From the NCBI GenBank assembly GCA_948762645.1, contig CAQBRY010000003.1, positions 29,695 to 44,373 of the forward strand: DNA of 14,679 nt, given 5' to 3'. Every line of letters begins with the position of its first letter. Position 1 is the stretch's first letter. The notes under the pieces were generated by a model, which worked only from the letters and a program-made list of their open reading frames with translations, made no database searches and was not told the DNA's origin. The position numbers and the translations under genes were made by a program. Of this stretch, positions 5,505 through 11,096 are shown in pieces. The DNA comes from an uncultured Eubacteriales bacterium (GTDB taxonomy: Bacteria; Bacillota; Clostridia; Oscillospirales; Acutalibacteraceae).

Positions 5505-5774
5505 ATGAGAAAATTAGATATATTACGAAAGATTGTCAGAAAACAAGTGAAAAAAGAATCTGACATCTATAAATTAGATGTCCGGTTTATGGCAAAGAAG
5601 GGGTATCATAACTATCCTGGAAGCCATCCAACCGCCTTGCCTTTGGGTGGTGAAAAAGGGGAATTAATAGGGGTAGCTATAGAATATCCCTATGAGGATG
5701 AAAATGGACAGGTTTTCACTTATACTGAATATTTTGAATTTGGTATAAGTGAGAAAGTAAAAAGGGATGTTTAA
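5505..5774 (+). CDS. Hypothetical protein downstream of pseudoknot module 2
   Basis: An 89-residue protein. The start ATG 5505 is preferred over the in-frame ATG 5484, because 5484 lies in the GATG loop of the leader hairpin and 5505 is correctly spaced from GGGAAAGGGA. The first residues (MRKLDILRKI) resemble those of the 2694 protein (MRKIENL), which shares the leader, but the rest differs. A basic N-terminal helix is followed by a beta-rich part (GELIGVAIEYPYEDENGQVFTYTEYFEFGI) ending in a basic tail. No family recognised. Confidence 0.75.
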   Translation: MRKLDILRKIVRKQVKKESDIYKLDVRFMAKKGYHNYPGSHPTALPLGGEKGELIGVAIEYPYEDENGQVFTYTEYFEFGISEKVKRDV

Positions 5775-5830
5775 TTATTTATCATGCCCATAAGTTTATT
5801 GTGGGCGTGAGTAAGTAATTAAATAACGCT
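5770..5830 (+). repeat. 61-nt hairpin repeat, copy 2 (P0)
   Basis: 60 of 61 bases match 2577-2637. The first bases overlap the TAA of the 5505 gene (stop at 5772-5774), so the hairpin begins exactly at the gene end and could protect or separate the upstream message while introducing the next module. Confidence 0.85.
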
Positions 5831-5880
5831 ATCTGTAGGCGTATATTAAATATACAGAGTGTGCGATGGTACAAGAAAGG
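5824..5880 (+). promoter_or_regulatory. Pseudoknot 5'-UTR module, copy 3
   Basis: P1 is ACGCT (5826-5830) with GGCGT (5838-5842); the loop TCTGTA (5832-5837) pairs with TACAGA (5853-5858) after the linker ATATTAAATA. P3: TGTGC (5860-5864), loop GATG, GTACA (5869-5873), one G-U. Then AGAAAGGA and ATG 5888. This is the third distinct sequence set supporting the same fold. Confidence 0.75.
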
Positions 5881-5887
5881 ATTGAAT

Positions 5888-6328
5888 ATGTACATTTTAA
5901 AGTATGCAGATTATGAGGGAACATATCACGGTTTCAATTTGAAGCCTGGCTTTTATTATGGGCAGGATACCGAAACCAGATGCTATATTGCAACATCTGG
6001 TTGGGAATGTAATGAAAATGTGTATATTTATTTTCTTAAAGATGGAAAATGGGAAGCGGAATGGGTAGATATATTAGAAAAATTCCAGATCTCAAATGTC
6101 CCAGAAATTGACACAAAAGATAAAATGGATTTTTACGAATGGTTAAAAGAAGACCAGGGTATTACCTGGGAATATTTTGACAATAATTATGGTCATGTTG
6201 TATCAGATGAAATGATGATGAAATATGATCGTTATTTATATGATGGTCTGCCGGAATTCGTAATTTTACGGATGGACAAAATGAATTTGGTGGATTGTTT
6301 AAACTTTGAGGCCAATATGGAAATTTAG
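5888..6328 (+). CDS. Hypothetical acidic protein downstream of pseudoknot module 3
   Basis: A 146-residue acidic protein, rich in Tyr, Trp and Asp/Glu. ATG 5888 follows AGAAAGGA; the upstream in-frame GTG (5861) lies in the leader hairpin. The first half looks beta-rich (YADYEGTYHGFNLKPGFYYG, then VYIYFLKDGKWEAEWVDIL); the second half is helical with an acidic EWLKEDQGITWEYF segment. No domain recognised. Its last codons contain the 20-bp sequence CTTTGAGGCCAATATGGAAA, which recurs near the start of the next gene (6447-6466) and encodes FEANME in both. Confidence 0.75.
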   Translation: MYILKYADYEGTYHGFNLKPGFYYGQDTETRCYIATSGWECNENVYIYFLKDGKWEAEWVDILEKFQISNVPEIDTKDKMDFYEWLKEDQGITWEYFDNNYGHVVSDEMMMKYDRYLYDGLPEFVILRMDKMNLVDCLNFEANMEI

Positions 6329-6353
6329 AATGAAATTGTACTTTCATTGAATC

Positions 6354-6409
6354 ATATACACTATATATTGTGGTTTATGTTGAAATAATATACAATATAT
6401 AGTGTATAT
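6354..6409 (+). promoter_or_regulatory. 18-bp perfect inverted repeat before the 6430 gene
   Basis: ATATACACTATATATTGT (6354-6371) and ACAATATATAGTGTATAT (6392-6409) are perfect arms with a 20-nt spacer, ending 8 nt before the ribosome site. As RNA it is a stable A-U hairpin without a T-run; as DNA it could be an operator. It sits between the two copies of the 20-bp direct repeat. Confidence 0.7.
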
Positions 6410-6429
6410 TGCGTTTAAAGGAGATCGGG

Positions 6430-7650
6430 ATGGGTAAATATAGAATCTTTGAGGCCAATATGGAAAGATTGGAGAAAAAGTTGAAAAGAATTTCCAATAA
6501 ATGTAAAAAATATGGGAATGATTTTCAGTATAAAATTGTAGATGAAGAATGGGAAGAAAAAAAAGAAGTAAATAAATATGGTGCTACGTATACAAAGATT
6601 CTGCACTATATTATTGTAGAAGCAGAAGGAACTGCAGTTATTAATGATTGGCAATTTATTGCCACATTAAACCATGAAAAACAGGGTAACATTATAAAAA
6701 AATATCCGGGATGCAATGTAGAAATACCGGAAAGATATTATAATTGTGATCCTGTATGTGAGCATTGCAATAGCAATCGATATAGGAAAAATACCTATAT
6801 TGTGCAAAACATTAACACCGGAGAATTTAAACAAGTTGGGAAGTCTTGTCTTGCAGATTTTACTCATGGATTAAATGCAGAATACATTACACAATGCATA
6901 TCATTTTATGATGAATTGATTCAAGGGGAATCTATAGATCTTGATTATGATTTCATAAAAGAAAACAGATATGCCAATATTGACACAGCATTATGTTATA
7001 TAGCCGAAACAATTAATAAATTTGGCTATGTTAAATCGGATTTGCCAGGGCAAAGATCGACAAGACAAAGAGCATTAGAGTATTACTTGTGTAACAACAA
7101 CAGAAATGCTTTAATATATGAAATAAGAAAAGTATGTGAAATTGAAATGGAAAATATTTCATTTAATGCAGAAACAGACGAGATAAAATCTTATATAAAA
7201 AATGTAAAAGAATGGATTTTAAATCAGGACGAAAATAACAATTATTTTCATAATTTGAAAATAGTTTGCAATGCTGAATATATTAAATATGATAATTTTG
7301 GCATTTTAGCAAGTGTTTTTCCATGTTATAATAGAGCGATGGAAAAGCAGAAAGAATTGGAAGCTATAAGAAAAAATGATTCTGGATCTGTTTATGTTGG
7401 TAATATAGGTGATAGAATCACGATCGAAATTGATTTTTATAAAATAGTAACATCTTATGAAACACAATGGGGTGTTACAGGAATCTATAAAATTTACGGA
7501 AAGGATGGAAATATTTATATTTGGAAAACCAGTAAGGGAATAGGAGATAGCAGGGCAAAGGTAACTATTACCGGCACCATTAAAGAACATAAAGAATGGA
7601 ATGGTATAAAACAGACAGAAATAACCAGATGTAGAGTAGCCTATTCTTAA
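6430..7650 (+). CDS. Mobile-element protein with treble-clef-like Cys site and OB-like C-terminus
   Basis: A 406-residue protein. ATG 6430 has AAAGGAG (6418-6424) at ideal spacing. The N-terminus (YRIFEANMERLEKKLKRISNKCKKYG) is a helical segment I associate with hypothetical proteins of Firmicutes phages and integrative elements. Around residues 106-140 are C106, C110, C113 and, after NTYIVQNINTGEFKQVGKS, C140: a probable zinc knuckle. The last ~80 residues (GDRITIEIDFYKIV...KVTITGTIKEHKEWNGIKQT) read like an OB-fold, where G-x-I-K-x-H and G-x-KQT are typical. A zinc site plus OB-like domain suggests nucleic-acid binding; that is inference, and the family's function is not known to me. Confidence 0.8.
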   Translation: MGKYRIFEANMERLEKKLKRISNKCKKYGNDFQYKIVDEEWEEKKEVNKYGATYTKILHYIIVEAEGTAVINDWQFIATLNHEKQGNIIKKYPGCNVEIPERYYNCDPVCEHCNSNRYRKNTYIVQNINTGEFKQVGKSCLADFTHGLNAEYITQCISFYDELIQGESIDLDYDFIKENRYANIDTALCYIAETINKFGYVKSDLPGQRSTRQRALEYYLCNNNRNALIYEIRKVCEIEMENISFNAETDEIKSYIKNVKEWILNQDENNNYFHNLKIVCNAEYIKYDNFGILASVFPCYNRAMEKQKELEAIRKNDSGSVYVGNIGDRITIEIDFYKIVTSYETQWGVTGIYKIYGKDGNIYIWKTSKGIGDSRAKVTITGTIKEHKEWNGIKQTEITRCRVAYS

Positions 7651-7664
7651 TAGGCTGCTCTTTT
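7633..7664 (+). terminator. Intrinsic terminator overlapping the 6430 gene stop
   Basis: AGAGTAGCCTA (7633-7643) pairs with TAGGCTGCTCT (7651-7661), one G-T, followed by TTT. The stop codon TAA (7648-7650) lies in the loop. Confidence 0.8.
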
Positions 7665-7691
7665 ATGAAAATTTAAAAGGAGATAAAAAGT

Positions 7692-7919
7692 ATGACAGTA
7701 AAGAAAATTTTTGAAAATTTAGGATTAGTTAATGATAATACAAGAATATTTATCCGTCATGATGATGGAGAGCGTGAATTATTATTGGCTTGTGGAAATT
7801 GGTATCAAGATGATATTTTAGAATATCTGAATTGTAAAGTCGAAAACTTTACATGGCAGGATGATAATTTTCTTTATATTGATTTAGTTGACATAAAATC
7901 ATGTATTAAGGATTGTTGA
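7692..7919 (+). CDS. Small hypothetical acidic protein
   Basis: A 75-residue protein; ATG 7692 follows AAAAGGAGATAAAAAGT, a strong ribosome site. It is acidic and probably alpha/beta: MTVKKIFENLGL, then RIFIRHDDGERELLLACGNW, a helix, and FLYIDLVDIKSCIKDC. This resembles small orphan genes of phages and conjugative elements that end in a strand pair, but I know no function. Its 3' end overlaps the -35 region of the next promoter. Confidence 0.75.
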   Translation: MTVKKIFENLGLVNDNTRIFIRHDDGERELLLACGNWYQDDILEYLNCKVENFTWQDDNFLYIDLVDIKSCIKDC

Positions 7920-7944
7920 TTTTTTTACCCGTTGATGGTATAAT
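7916..7944 (+). promoter_or_regulatory. Promoter of the RHH gene
   Basis: TTGATT (7916-7921), 17 nt, TATAAT (7939-7944). The same TTGATT-N17-TATAAT arrangement precedes the XRE gene at 9931, so the two regulators have matching promoters. Confidence 0.75.
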
Positions 7945-7977
7945 AATAAGGAAGGAAGTGGATTAATAAAAAAGGAA

Positions 7978-8175
7978 GTGAGAAAAATTACACCTATATC
8001 AGAGGCAAAGAAACGCGCAAATAAAAAATGGGATGCTGCAAATTTAAAACGTATTAATTTGGCATTGTCATATGAAGATATGGACAAAGTGGAAAATTAT
8101 TGCAAAAAACATAATATTTCTAAAAATGCTTTTTTAAAACAAGCAGCTCTTGAAAAAATAGAACGTGAAAAATAA
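7978..8175 (+). CDS. Arc-type ribbon-helix-helix regulator, probable non-standard start
   Basis: A protein of about 62-65 residues. KKRANKKWDAANLKRINLAL is the typical basic lead-in plus beta strand of Arc/MetJ-type proteins, followed by two helices (SYEDMDKVENYCKKHN, SKNAFLKQAALEKI). GTG 7978 is the first standard start, but it lies inside the best Shine-Dalgarno match, GGAAGTGA (7974-7981). ATT 7987, five nt after that match, is better placed and gives I/M-T-P-I-S. The XRE gene at 9931 has the same layout (GGAGATGA, five nt, ATTACA). Repeats of ATACACTGTGCYA just downstream are a plausible operator. Expected role: small repressor. Confidence 0.75.
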   Translation: MRKITPISEAKKRANKKWDAANLKRINLALSYEDMDKVENYCKKHNISKNAFLKQAALEKIEREK

Positions 8176-8191
8176 CACGTTCTATTTTTTC
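8152..8191. terminator. Perfect 16-bp terminator, bidirectional in form
   Basis: GAAAAAATAGAACGTG (8152-8167), loop AAAAATAA, CACGTTCTATTTTTTC (8176-8191). The A-run and T-run flank a GC-containing core, so it can end transcription from either side. The RHH stop codon lies in the loop. Confidence 0.85.
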
Positions 8192-8199
8192 ACCTGCAA

Positions 8200-8301
8200 A
8201 TACACTGTGCTAATGTACAAAACGCATAAAAATTTACAAGTATTATTATACACTGTGCCAGTATACAAATACCATAGCACAGTGTATAATAATACTTGTA
8301 A
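8200..8301. repeat. Operator-like repeats and 25-bp perfect inverted repeat
   Basis: ATACACTGTGCYA occurs three times: 8200-8212 (+), 8248-8260 (+) and 8287-8275 (-). The latter two belong to a perfect 25-bp inverted repeat (8234-8258 with 8277-8301, 18-nt spacer). The right arm carries TATAAT (8284-8289), a possible -10 for the leader that follows (weak -35 TATACA at 8262-8267). A repressor bound to the three sites would control this promoter; the RHH protein encoded just upstream is the natural candidate. Confidence 0.65.
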
Positions 8302-8330
8302 GTAAGATTTGCCTTATTTAGTTATCAATC

Positions 8331-8393
8331 TAGGGTTTATCAAAATCCGAATAACATAGTGTGATTGATGATGAAATAGCACCTTGACAATTT
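8331..8393 (+). promoter_or_regulatory. boxA-like leader module, copy A
   Basis: TAGGGTTT-ATC-AAAATCC forms the hairpin, then GAATAA...GTG...GCACCTTGACAATT ends at 8392. It matches copies B and C in hairpin position, spacing (53 nt from TAGGG to TTGACA) and the terminal ACCTTGACAATT. No -10 is found 16-18 nt after TTGACA. Confidence 0.6.
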
Positions 8394-8483
8394 TAAAGAA
8401 GATTCTACCGCTGGGAACCTTTGACGGGAAGCCAGTAAAGCGTGAAAATCGTTTGTCGTTGATAATCGGTAGTAAGATTGTTG
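8394..8483 (+). other. Structured leader between boxA-like module A and the hammerhead
   Basis: No ORF. CTACCG (about 8405-8410) pairs with CGGTAG (about 8466-8471), enclosing CGCT/AGCG and CTGG...ACC/GG...CCAG. This branched fold sits directly upstream of the ribozyme in the 5' UTR of the J-domain gene. Confidence 0.5.
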
Positions 8484-8536
8484 TTCTGTCTGTCGGTATA
8501 AGTCCGATGCTGATGAGCATGAGCGAAACAGAATAG
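8481..8536 (+). ncRNA. Type III hammerhead ribozyme in the J-domain gene 5' UTR
   Basis: All catalytic-core parts are present in order. Stem III is TTCTGT (8484-8489) with ACAGAA (8528-8533), extendable to 9 bp with wobbles. The cleavage triplet is GTC (8488-8490), predicted cut after C8490. Stem I is TGTCGG (8491-8496) with CCGATG (8504-8509), loop TATAAGT. The conserved CTGATGA is at 8510-8516. Stem II is GC-ATGA-GC (8517-8524), only 2 bp. GAA at 8525-8527 is followed by A15.1 pairing with U16.1. The short stem II is the one weak point. Cleavage would leave a 5'-hydroxyl mRNA starting about 70 nt before the ATG. Confidence 0.8.
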
Positions 8537-8559
8537 GGAAAAATAGGAGGAAAAAAATA

Positions 8560-9336
8560 ATGGCAAAATATTTTAAAAACGTGACCAGTTTAGAAGATTT
8601 AAAGAAGTAATTTAGAGTATTAGTAAAAAAGAATCATCCAGATGCAGGTGGAAATACTGAAGTAATGCAGGAAATTAATGCAGAATATGACGTATTGTTT
8701 TCTATTTGGAAGCAGCGTTATAATGCGAGTGTAGAATCGTGTAAACAGACCACAGAAACAGCAGAAAGCACACGTAATGAATTCTATACAGAATTTGGAT
8801 GGGAGGGTAACAATCATTCTTGGGATCGTAGCTTAAAAGAAGTAGCTAAGATTGTTAGAATGTATGTAAAAGAAAAATATCCTACATATAAATTTAGTGT
8901 GAGAACAGAATACTTTTCTATGGGGAAAGAGTTACATGTTACTTTAAAAGAAAGTCCTGTAGAGATTTATAAAAAGTATGAAGAGTTAGACGACGAAGAT
9001 AAAAAAGAAATTCGTCGAAAACTCAGTATAAATCATATTTGGAAGCCTGATACTTGGACGGAAGCAGAACAGAAAGAAATATTTGAAAAAACCTGGGAAG
9101 AAAAAGGTAATTATTTCAAATGCTTGAATGAAATAACTAAAGCAGTTGCAAAGGATGTTGATAATTTTGTACAATCTTATAATTATCAGGATTGCGATGG
9201 AATGATTGATTATTTTCATGTAGATTTTTATTATTTTGGATGCTGCCGTGATGGACGAGATGTTAAAATAGTTCCAAAAACTGCACGTATCAAAAAAACA
9301 AAATCTACTCCTGTTAAAAAAGAAAAAATAGCATAA
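8560..9336 (+). pseudogene. J-domain plus LPD29-like protein interrupted by one in-frame TAA
   Basis: From ATG 8560 (AGGAGG at 8545-8550) the frame reads MAKYFKNVTSLEDLKK, stop (TAA 8608-8610), then FRVLVKKNHPDAGGN... to 9336. Relatives have Gln at the stop position, so one CAA-to-TAA change explains it. HPD (residues 26-28) marks a DnaJ-type J domain that would recruit DnaK. Past about residue 90, SLKEVAKIVRMYVKEKYPTY and KFSVRT match the LPD29 domain of large polyvalent proteins on mobile elements, and NFVQSYNYQDCDGMIDYFH is typical of this family's C-terminus. The rest of the frame is intact, so the change is recent, or the stop is read through, or translation restarts downstream (ATG 8665) without the J domain. 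Tail is basic (KKTKSTPVKKEK). Confidence 0.85.
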
Positions 9337-9351
9337 AAAGAAAGGGAAAAT

Positions 9352-9591
9352 ATGAACGAATTAGAAACAAAAATTCTTAATGCTTATAAAGATAAAGCAG
9401 AAGATTATAATATGTTTATTGAAGATGATATTTGTCATTATATGAAAATATGTATGTATGGCATGGAAGAGATGGCAAAAGTATTAGGTTATGTTTTATA
9501 TGCACATCATAAAAATGATTGTGTCGGATTGCCATTTGATTACATATCCATTGCAAAAGATGGAAAAGTTTTAGCACAGGTAAATATTTAG
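9352..9591 (+). CDS. Small hypothetical protein
   Basis: A 79-residue acidic protein; ATG 9352 follows AAAGAAAGGGAAAAT, 15 nt after the J-domain gene, so it belongs to that operon. An N-terminal helix (NELETKILNAYKDKAEDYN) is followed by MFIEDDICHYMKICMYGMEEMAKVLGYVLYA and a C-terminal strand pair (YISIAKDGKVLAQVNI). No domain recognised. Confidence 0.75.
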   Translation: MNELETKILNAYKDKAEDYNMFIEDDICHYMKICMYGMEEMAKVLGYVLYAHHKNDCVGLPFDYISIAKDGKVLAQVNI

Positions 9592-9607
9592 AAAGGCAGG
9601 TAATAAT

Positions 9608-9805
9608 ATGGCAAAAATTAACAGAAAAGCAAACTATGAAGAAAAGGAAGAGGCGTTGAAACATGATGCAACTTTTTCCATGGCTGAAATTGAGGATGTA
9701 TTGGAACTGATTGCAACGCATCAGTGGCCAGATGTGCATTTTTCGGATAATGAATGTGATTTGTGGAGTTTGATCCGAAGAAAATTAGGAATTGATTATC
9801 GGTAG
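9608..9805 (+). CDS. Small hypothetical protein
   Basis: A 65-residue protein; ATG 9608 with GAAAGGCAGG about 7 nt upstream, 16 nt after the 9352 gene. It is basic at the N-terminus (MAKINRKANYEEKEEALKHD), then helical (MAEIEDVLELIATHQ), then WPDVHFSDNECDLWSLIRRKLGIDYR. Codon use and spacing match its neighbours. Function unknown; last gene of this transcription unit before a large hairpin. Confidence 0.7.
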   Translation: MAKINRKANYEEKEEALKHDATFSMAEIEDVLELIATHQWPDVHFSDNECDLWSLIRRKLGIDYR

Positions 9806-9811
9806 AATTGT

Positions 9812-9880
9812 TTAAACCAGAATCAGTCAAATATTATTTTGTAAAAATATGTAAATAATTTATGGTTGATTCTGGTTTAA
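9812..9880 (+). terminator. Long hairpin between two units, overlapping the XRE promoter
   Basis: TTAAACCAGAATCA (9812-9825) pairs perfectly with TGATTCTGGTTTAA (9867-9880), and the stem continues inward with G-U and A-U pairs toward a large A/T loop. There is no clear T-run. The right arm contains the -35 of the next promoter (9866-9871), so the sequence may be both an RNA hairpin for the upstream unit and an operator for the downstream one. Confidence 0.6.
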
Positions 9881-9894
9881 GACTGTATTATAAT
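9866..9894 (+). promoter_or_regulatory. Promoter of the XRE gene at 9931
   Basis: TTGATT (9866-9871), 17 nt, TATAAT (9889-9894). The -35 lies in the right arm of the inverted repeat 9812-9880, which fits repression by a protein binding that repeat. Confidence 0.75.
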
Positions 9895-9930
9895 AAGGAA
9901 AGGATTGGATTTAGAGGGGAGATGATTTAG

Positions 9931-10140
9931 ATTACAGTAAAAGAACAAGTTAAGGCGGCATGTGATGTTGCAGGAATATCCGTTACAGAGCTAGGTAAAA
10001 GAATGGGTATGTCACAAGCTAATATATCGAGTCGTTTAAGTGTAGGAAAATTTTCTAAAAAAGAATATGAACAAATGGCTGAAATTTTAGGAGCAAAATT
10101 TGTTTTTAGATTTGAATTTCCAGACGGCACAAGAATTTAA
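9931..10140 (+). CDS. Small XRE-type HTH regulator starting at ATT
   Basis: A 69-residue protein with a clear helix-turn-helix: SVTELGKRMGMSQANISSRL (about residues 17-36), then a recognition-distal helix (KKEYEQMAEILGAKF) and a strand (VFRFEFP), as in phage Cro/CI-like single-domain regulators. No ATG, GTG or TTG start exists before the HTH; a stop codon (TAG 9928) directly precedes ATT 9931. GGAGATGA (9918-9925) is five nt upstream, ideal spacing, so ATT initiation is the best reading. ATT starts are rare and inefficient (known from infC) and would keep the level low. It has its own promoter and terminator. Confidence 0.8.
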   Translation: MTVKEQVKAACDVAGISVTELGKRMGMSQANISSRLSVGKFSKKEYEQMAEILGAKFVFRFEFPDGTRI

Positions 10141-10170
10141 GCATTATTCTTTATGAATAGTGCTTTTTTT
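10141..10170 (+). terminator. Intrinsic terminator after the XRE gene
   Basis: GCATTATTC (10141-10149), loop TTTAT, GAATAGTGC (10155-10163), one G-T, then seven T. It starts directly after the stop codon. Confidence 0.85.
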
Positions 10171-10218
10171 GATGCTATAAAACATAAAGAAAAAGTTATA
10201 AAATATAAATAAAAAGTA

Positions 10219-10276
10219 TTGACATAAAGAAATCTTTATGATAATCTATTCTTAGTTAAAAAAATATTTTAACTAA
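10219..10276 (+). promoter_or_regulatory. Promoter with operator palindrome, then a hairpin
   Basis: TTGACA (10219-10224) with a weak -10, TAATCT at 17 nt (10242-10247) or GATAAT at 15 nt. The spacer holds the perfect palindrome CATAAAGA-AA-TCTTTATG (10223-10240). Immediately downstream is a perfect 10-bp hairpin TTAGTTAAAA/TTTTAACTAA (10252-10276). The adjacent XRE protein is a likely ligand of the palindrome, paralleling the arrangement at 3283-3558. Confidence 0.65.
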
Positions 10277-10286
10277 ATCTATAGAA

Positions 10287-10352
10287 TAGGGTTTTGAAAA
10301 TCCAAATAATCTTACGATGTGTCTATAGAGGATGTACCTTGACAATTAAATA
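10287..10352 (+). promoter_or_regulatory. boxA-like leader module, copy B
   Basis: TAGGGTTTTGAAAATCC hairpin, AAATAATCTTACGATGTG, then GTACCTTGACAATTAAATA. It shares long blocks with copy C (TCC-AAATA-TCTT--GATGTG, GTAC-TTGACAATT) and with copy A. It leads the operon starting at 10447. Confidence 0.6.
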
Positions 10353-10446
10353 TTCCTTAATGCGCCGTTGCTACGTTGCAAGTCGTAGAAGAAAAAAGCA
10401 GAGCAGGGAAAACAAAATTTTTTCATAAAGAAGGGAGAATATAGTT

Positions 10447-11070
10447 ATGAGTAAAAAACCTATTGATTTTTCGGCTATTGACACAAAGGTAATAGAGCAG
10501 TTAAAGAAGTTTGTTGCTACTAGAGTTGCAATTGCAAAGGAAGATGCACGGCATAAAGAAGTTTTAAAGCCCTTATTGCTTAAGTTGGAAGCAATCCAGG
10601 AGAAAAGAGAAGTAAATCTCAATGCGGGAATGAGTACGGATGATGTTATCCGTCAATTTCCTACGCTAGAAGTAGATAAAGCAATCCGGAAAGAGAATAA
10701 CTTACATAAAGAAAATTTAAAGCCATTAAATGATACTTTAAAAGGTACGTATTCATTTGTACCCGAAAATCTCTATGACGGATACAAATTAAAGATTGAA
10801 AAAGGAAAACGTGGCGAGTTTATGCAGGCTATTAAAACTTTTCTTTTAAATCTTGGAATTAAAAACGAAGATGTGTCACAATCGGCGCTTGGAAAACTGG
10901 CTGAAAGAATATCTGATTATCTTGGTGTTACAGTAAGCAACAATAAAACATTGTTAAAAGATGGCGTGTTATCAAATGTAATGCGTTCAGGGCAGTTCAA
11001 TAAATTGTTCATGTCAATTTTTTGTGATATTTTAGCACAGAATGATGTGATTATTATAGATGTAAAATAA
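10447..11070 (+). CDS. Hypothetical helical protein, first gene of the RadC operon
   Basis: A 207-residue basic protein; ATG 10447 follows AAGAAGGGAGAATATAGTT. Mostly helical: a long charged N-terminal helix (about residues 10-55, possibly coiled coil), a KAIRKENNLHKENLKPLND linker, then a compact C-terminal domain (GEFMQAIKTFLLNLGIKNED, LGKLAERISDYLGVTVS) ending IFCDILAQNDVIIIDVK. No family recognised. Genes in this position on related elements are generally uncharacterised. It is preceded by module B and a short folded leader (CTACG/CGTAG near 10371-10388), and is probably co-transcribed with the next two genes, as no terminator intervenes. Confidence 0.8.
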   Translation: MSKKPIDFSAIDTKVIEQLKKFVATRVAIAKEDARHKEVLKPLLLKLEAIQEKREVNLNAGMSTDDVIRQFPTLEVDKAIRKENNLHKENLKPLNDTLKGTYSFVPENLYDGYKLKIEKGKRGEFMQAIKTFLLNLGIKNEDVSQSALGKLAERISDYLGVTVSNNKTLLKDGVLSNVMRSGQFNKLFMSIFCDILAQNDVIIIDVK

Positions 11071-11096
11071 AAAAGATTGAATAGAAAGGAGAAAAT

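Noticed and set aside
2577..5830. CRISPR array from repeated hairpins
   Set aside because: Only two near-identical units 3 kb apart, no regular spacers and no cas genes.
2631..5880. Pistol or twister ribozyme, or type III ToxI repeats, for the pseudoknot modules
   Set aside because: The conserved cores of these ribozymes are not visible, copies are not in tandem, and each sits at a ribosome site of a different gene with no ToxN-like protein.
6415..6867. Minus-strand Phe/Ile-rich ORFs opposite the 6430 gene
   Set aside because: They mirror the lysine-rich coding strand; the + frame has a clear ribosome site and conserved motifs.
9416..9830. Long minus-strand ORFs opposite the 9352 and 9608 genes
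   Set aside because: Composition is that of antisense reading (His/Phe/Cys-rich) and there is no ribosome site or promoter.
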